Source: JBGZEX01 sp041846495
Lineage (GTDB): Bacteria; Bacteroidota; Bacteroidia; Bacteroidales; Marinifilaceae
Direction of reading: 5' to 3'
DNA length: 64,000 nt
NCBI GenBank assembly: GCA_041846495.1
Contig: JBGZEX010000004.1
Coordinates: forward strand, 53,711 to 117,710
The notes below the pieces were generated by a model that was not told the DNA's origin, ran no database searches, and saw only the letters and a program-made list of their open reading frames with translations. This document shows, in pieces, positions 61,439 through 64,000 of the stretch (position 1 is its first letter; every line of letters starts with the position of its first letter). A program made the translations under genes and the position numbers.

Positions 61439-61900
61439 ATGAATATTTTAGAAGGAAAATTATTGGCTCAGGGCCAGAAGATAGGTATCGTGGCCGGCCG
61501 TTTTAACGAGATTATCACTTCCAAACTCTTGGGAGGAGCTGCAGATGCTTTCGTACGACACGGAGGAGAGGCTTCGATGTTGGATGTGGCATGGGTGCCG
61601 GGGGCTTTTGAAATACCGCTTATCGCCAAAAAGATGGCGGAATCCGGAAAATACGATGCGGTCGTATGTCTGGGGGCGGTTATCCGGGGAGCTACTCCGC
61701 ATTTCGATATGGTGGCCGGAGAAACGACCAAAGGAATCGCTCATGTGGGGCTTAATGCGGGCGTACCCGTCATTTTCGGGGTATTGACTACCGACAGTAT
61801 AGAACAGGCCGTGGAAAGGGCGGGAAGTAAGGCCGGAAACAAAGGATTCGAGGCTATGGTTTCCGCAATAGAAATGGTCAATCTTATAAAATCCATATGA
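61439..61900 (+). CDS. ribH: 6,7-dimethyl-8-ribityllumazine synthase
   Basis: 153 residues from the ATG MNILEGKLLAQGQKIGIVAGRFNEIIT; a TTG 33 bases upstream overlaps ribBA and is less likely. GAFEIPLIAKKMAESGKYDAVVCLGAVIRGATPHFD contains the active-site and phosphate-binding region, with GVLTTDSIEQAVERAGSKAGNKGFEA near the end. It forms the last riboflavin precursor, in an icosahedral or pentameric complex. Its stop overlaps the rhomboid start by 4 bases. Confidence 0.95.
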   Translation: MNILEGKLLAQGQKIGIVAGRFNEIITSKLLGGAADAFVRHGGEASMLDVAWVPGAFEIPLIAKKMAESGKYDAVVCLGAVIRGATPHFDMVAGETTKGIAHVGLNAGVPVIFGVLTTDSIEQAVERAGSKAGNKGFEAMVSAIEMVNLIKSI

Positions 61901-62499
61901 TTACCTATATTATTATAGGAATCACCGTTTTGTTTTCCTTCCTCTGTTTCAGGGATGTCCGGCTTTTCGAGAAAAACGCTTTCGTGCCTTACCGGGTATT
62001 CCGCAACGGGGAGTGGTACCGGATAATAACCCACGGATTCGTACATGCCGATATGACGCATTTATTTGTAAATATGCTGACACTATGGTCGTTCGGCCTG
62101 TTCGTGGAGGATGCGTTTAACATATTGGATTTCGGGAAAGGCGGATATGCCGGGCTTTATTTCGGAGGAATGGCGGCGGCTTCGCTTTTCGACCTTTTTA
62201 AAAGAAAGGAAGATGCATCCTATGTCTCCATAGGAGCTTCCGGAGCGGTTGCCGCCGTGCTTTTCACCTCCATATTGTTGAATCCGTGGGGGAAGATATT
62301 ATTTTTCGGCATTCTGCCCGTGCCGGGACTCGTGTTCGGAATACTTTATCTCGTATATTGCCAGTATATGGCGAAGAGGGGCGGAGACAACATCAATCAT
62401 AACGCCCATTTTTACGGTTCCGTTTTCGGATTGCTTTATCCCGTCGTTTTCAAACCGGAACTGTTGGAGCTGTTTTTTATAAACGTATTTCCGGAATAA
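61897..62499 (+). CDS. Rhomboid-family intramembrane serine protease
   Basis: 200 residues, about six helices. THGFVHADMTHLFVNMLTLWSFG is the conserved helix 2 region; the catalytic Ser115 lies in IGASGAVAAVLF and the catalytic His171 in NINHNAHFYGSVFG. It cuts membrane-protein segments in the inner membrane. The gene starts with ATGA overlapping the ribH stop, so it must be expressed from the riboswitch operon, unusual for a protease. Alternative reading as a non-protease rhomboid is unlikely as Ser and His are both present. Confidence 0.9.
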   Translation: MITYIIIGITVLFSFLCFRDVRLFEKNAFVPYRVFRNGEWYRIITHGFVHADMTHLFVNMLTLWSFGLFVEDAFNILDFGKGGYAGLYFGGMAAASLFDLFKRKEDASYVSIGASGAVAAVLFTSILLNPWGKILFFGILPVPGLVFGILYLVYCQYMAKRGGDNINHNAHFYGSVFGLLYPVVFKPELLELFFINVFPE

Positions 62500-62542
62500 A
62501 TTCTCCCTCCTTCATCCGAAAACCGGACGAAGGAGGGAGAAT
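62500..62542. terminator. Convergent hairpin after the riboflavin operon
   Basis: ATTCTCCCTCCTTC (then ATCCG) pairs with (CGGAC then) GAAGGAGGGAGAAT; 14 bp plus 4, one mismatch, 5-base loop. It lies between the convergent rhomboid and fimbrillin-like genes. T-runs are weak on both sides. Confidence 0.6.
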
Positions 62543-62560
62543 GTTCGATGCACGGGGGGG

Positions 62561-63616
62561 TCAGGGAAGGGGATTGAATGCGGAGTCGGTGATTTTCAGA
62601 TGGGTGCCGTCCCAGGTCATATAGGTGTGGTACACCTTCCCCTTTTCTACCGTTTTGGCCGGGAGATATTGTCCGTTGGGGCTGTCTACCGACTTTCTGT
62701 CGGCTCCGGAAATATTGCCGTACCCATACATTTTATGGATGGCGGGAGTGCTTATTAACCAGCGGTAAAGGACGATAGTCTCGCCTGCGCCTAACTTTTG
62801 CCCGCAGAGGGGCAGCCAGCCGTATTTGTTAATAGTGAAATTGACGCATGCCTTACTCGACCAGTTGTCGGAGCTGTTGCTTACGGCGTCGTTATCCAAG
62901 TCTATCTTTACAGTCCCAAGACCGTGATACCCGTTCCAGATAAAAGAAGAGGCTGACGCCGATCCATATTGGAATTCCAAATTTTCGGGCAGGCGTATTT
63001 CCGCTTCGGAGGCGTTTTTGAAATGGAGGGCCATCATCCAACCCCGGTGTTCGAAGGCGATGGGGGCGATGGTCGAGGCTGTGATGCCGGTTTGCTTAAA
63101 GGTGAGCACCGGACGGGCAATGCCCTTCTTTGCAGTTCCCATTTTATCCAAGGTGATGCACTCCTCTTCGCTATCTTCGCATACATAGACATTGTTGTTT
63201 TTGCCCTTTTCGAAATAACCCCCGTCATTCTCGCCCAAGGTGCTTTCTTTTTGATACACGCTGTAGAGGTCGAAGGGGACGCCGGCGGGGATTTCCTCGG
63301 GAATGGTTACGGTGAAGGATGCTATTGTTTTGTCGTCCGATATGCTTTCGGGCACGATGGGAGCATCGGTGCGGTAGAAAGTCCCGCCGTGCTTGAAGTT
63401 GAGATAGAGTTTGTCGGCGGTTTCCCATCCCATTACGAGGCCGTGGGGCGTAGCACCGTCTTCTTCCAAGAGTGCCCGGCTTCCGGGTTTATCGGCCGGC
63501 AGAGCGGCGGTGAGAGTGAAAGTGCGGCCTTTTGTATCCGGCGTTTCGGTATCCGTTTTCGAGCAGGCTGTCGCAACGAGTACGAGGGTTGCAAGGGTCA
63601 GCAAATGAATTTTCAT
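62561..63616 (-). CDS. Fimbrillin-like (Mfa/FimA-type) surface lipoprotein
   Basis: 351 residues. Lipoprotein signal MKIHLLTLATLVLVATACSKT. The mature N-terminus (TFTLTAALPADKPGSRALLEEDGATPHGLVMGWETADKLYLNFK) is the Bacteroidetes fimbrillin-family pattern, with a possible Arg cleavage site (GSRALL) as in pilins matured by gingipain-like proteases. A beta-sandwich follows (TIASFTVTIPEEIPAGVPFDLYSVY). It may be a pilus subunit or a surface lipoprotein. Preceded by a small ORF 46 bases upstream on the same strand. Confidence 0.75.
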   Translation of the reverse strand: MKIHLLTLATLVLVATACSKTDTETPDTKGRTFTLTAALPADKPGSRALLEEDGATPHGLVMGWETADKLYLNFKHGGTFYRTDAPIVPESISDDKTIASFTVTIPEEIPAGVPFDLYSVYQKESTLGENDGGYFEKGKNNNVYVCEDSEEECITLDKMGTAKKGIARPVLTFKQTGITASTIAPIAFEHRGWMMALHFKNASEAEIRLPENLEFQYGSASASSFIWNGYHGLGTVKIDLDNDAVSNSSDNWSSKACVNFTINKYGWLPLCGQKLGAGETIVLYRWLISTPAIHKMYGYGNISGADRKSVDSPNGQYLPAKTVEKGKVYHTYMTWDGTHLKITDSAFNPLP

Positions 63617-63661
63617 AGGTTTTTCTTTTTAAATGTTTTTACGTCTTTTCTTAAAGTTGTA

Positions 63662-63808
63662 TTACCAGTTTTCTCCGGGTATTCCGGGTAGCGTAACGTT
63701 GCTTCCTCCGAGGATGTTTTGCAGGATTTCGATTTCGATTGTTTCCGCTTGCGGAGCCGTGTACTCTTGTTCGGCGGCTGTCGCAGATGTTTTCATTTTT
63801 GTTTTCAT
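63662..63808 (-). CDS. Small ORF encoding a 48-residue peptide
   Basis: Reads MKTKMKTSATAAEQEYTAPQ, then AETIEIEILQNILGGSNVTL, then PGIPGENW and a stop. It has no signal peptide. The form (basic start, YxAP, I/V-E-I/V-E repeats, GG, then a Pro/Trp end) resembles the many short Bacteroidetes peptides found before or after surface-protein genes; their role is unknown. LGGS could be a double-glycine leader site, but no peptidase-transporter is visible. It lies directly upstream of the fimbrillin-like gene on the same strand, so it may be in the same message. Confidence 0.55.
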   Translation of the reverse strand: MKTKMKTSATAAEQEYTAPQAETIEIEILQNILGGSNVTLPGIPGENW

Positions 63809-64000
63809 ATAGTCGTTGAATAAAAATTAGTTACGAAAGGGGAGACACATATCCGGTAGCCGGATTGTGTGGGGAGAGAGGTTTCCGGCCGCACGGCCTT
63901 TGCCTGTATGGCCGTCGGCGGATTGTAGACTTTGATTACGTTAGGGGAAAGAAAAGGGGATTTGCCCGGTGCAACGAGCTTACTTACACACACACACACA
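63809..64000. other. Gap upstream of the small ORF; no supported gene
   Basis: A 64-codon frame runs off the window on the minus strand, but it starts within the (AC)n tract, resembles no family and overlaps the small ORF, so I do not call it. No consensus promoter boxes were found here. Confidence 0.4.
63986..64000. repeat. (AC)n dinucleotide tract at the window edge
   Basis: At least seven AC units, continuing to the last base; the true length is cut by the window. Dinucleotide runs of this length are rare in bacterial genomes. Confidence 0.8.

Noticed and set aside
63805..63999. Minus-strand frame of 64 codons running off the window end
   Set aside because: Begins within the AC tract, matches nothing, and overlaps the small ORF; it needs sequence beyond the window to judge.
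1..64000. CRISPR arrays, rRNA, prophage or conjugative genes
   Set aside because: No spaced repeats, rRNA signatures, or phage or conjugation gene families were seen in the window.

Overview
The window is chromosomal DNA of a Bacteroidales-type bacterium (phylum Bacteroidota). Evidence: an ECF sigma / FecR / SusC / SusD locus, an S46 dipeptidyl-peptidase, the long 615-residue IspG, DUF3078, DUF3098, DUF4876 and DUF4959 families, and promoters of the Bacteroidales form TTTG-N19-21-TAnnTTTG. The mix resembles Odoribacteraceae or Rikenellaceae, but I cannot fix the genus. Most of the window is ordinary core genome with two outer-membrane uptake loci, one dead insertion sequence and a riboflavin operon.

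Layout. 1-5116 (minus): cysS, a glutaminyl cyclase lipoprotein, a sigma-54 activator, lptE, a TPR-like protein and secG, tightly packed. 5284-13579: ispG, a cytidylate-kinase-like protein, DUF3078, efp, galE, a 395-bp gap with strong predicted RNA structure, a membrane-anchored HU-like protein, pssA and an M20 amidohydrolase. 13582-17149: one large NtrY-like sensor kinase gene split by a frameshift at an A8 run. 17240-20159: ftsX, DUF3098, truB, queA. 20343-20506: tRNA-Gly and tRNA-Leu. 20605-21873: an NCS2 nucleobase permease.

22190-34329 is a sigma/FecR-controlled SusC/SusD locus. It has two further surface lipoproteins (DUF4959-like; DUF4998 plus F5/8C), a secreted protein of unknown function bracketed by a 26-bp direct repeat, and a TlpA-like thiol-disulfide protein. 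It contains no glycoside hydrolase or peptidase. The STN domain on SusC together with FecR and the sigma factor indicates trans-envelope signalling. 34352-35768 holds two overlapping HU-family genes, one fused through a membrane helix to LysM. 35853-36949 is a decayed IS3-family element. 37260-41915 is a cluster of a hypothetical gene, a DUF2520 oxidoreductase, a KdsC-like phosphatase, Maf and an S46 peptidase with DPP11-type specificity residues. Then come tex, the membrane pyrophosphatase hppA and a TauE/SafE permease.

47534-54860 (minus) is a second outer-membrane operon: TonB-dependent receptor, small lipoprotein, DUF6850-type barrel, DUF4876 lipoprotein and a BACON/DUF1566-like lipoprotein. 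55160-58028 holds cstA and kbl. 58122-62499 is an FMN-riboswitch-controlled operon, ribD-ribE-ribBA-ribH, ending in a rhomboid protease gene that overlaps ribH. The window ends with a fimbrillin-like lipoprotein, a 48-residue small ORF with an LGGS motif, and an (AC)n tract at the edge.
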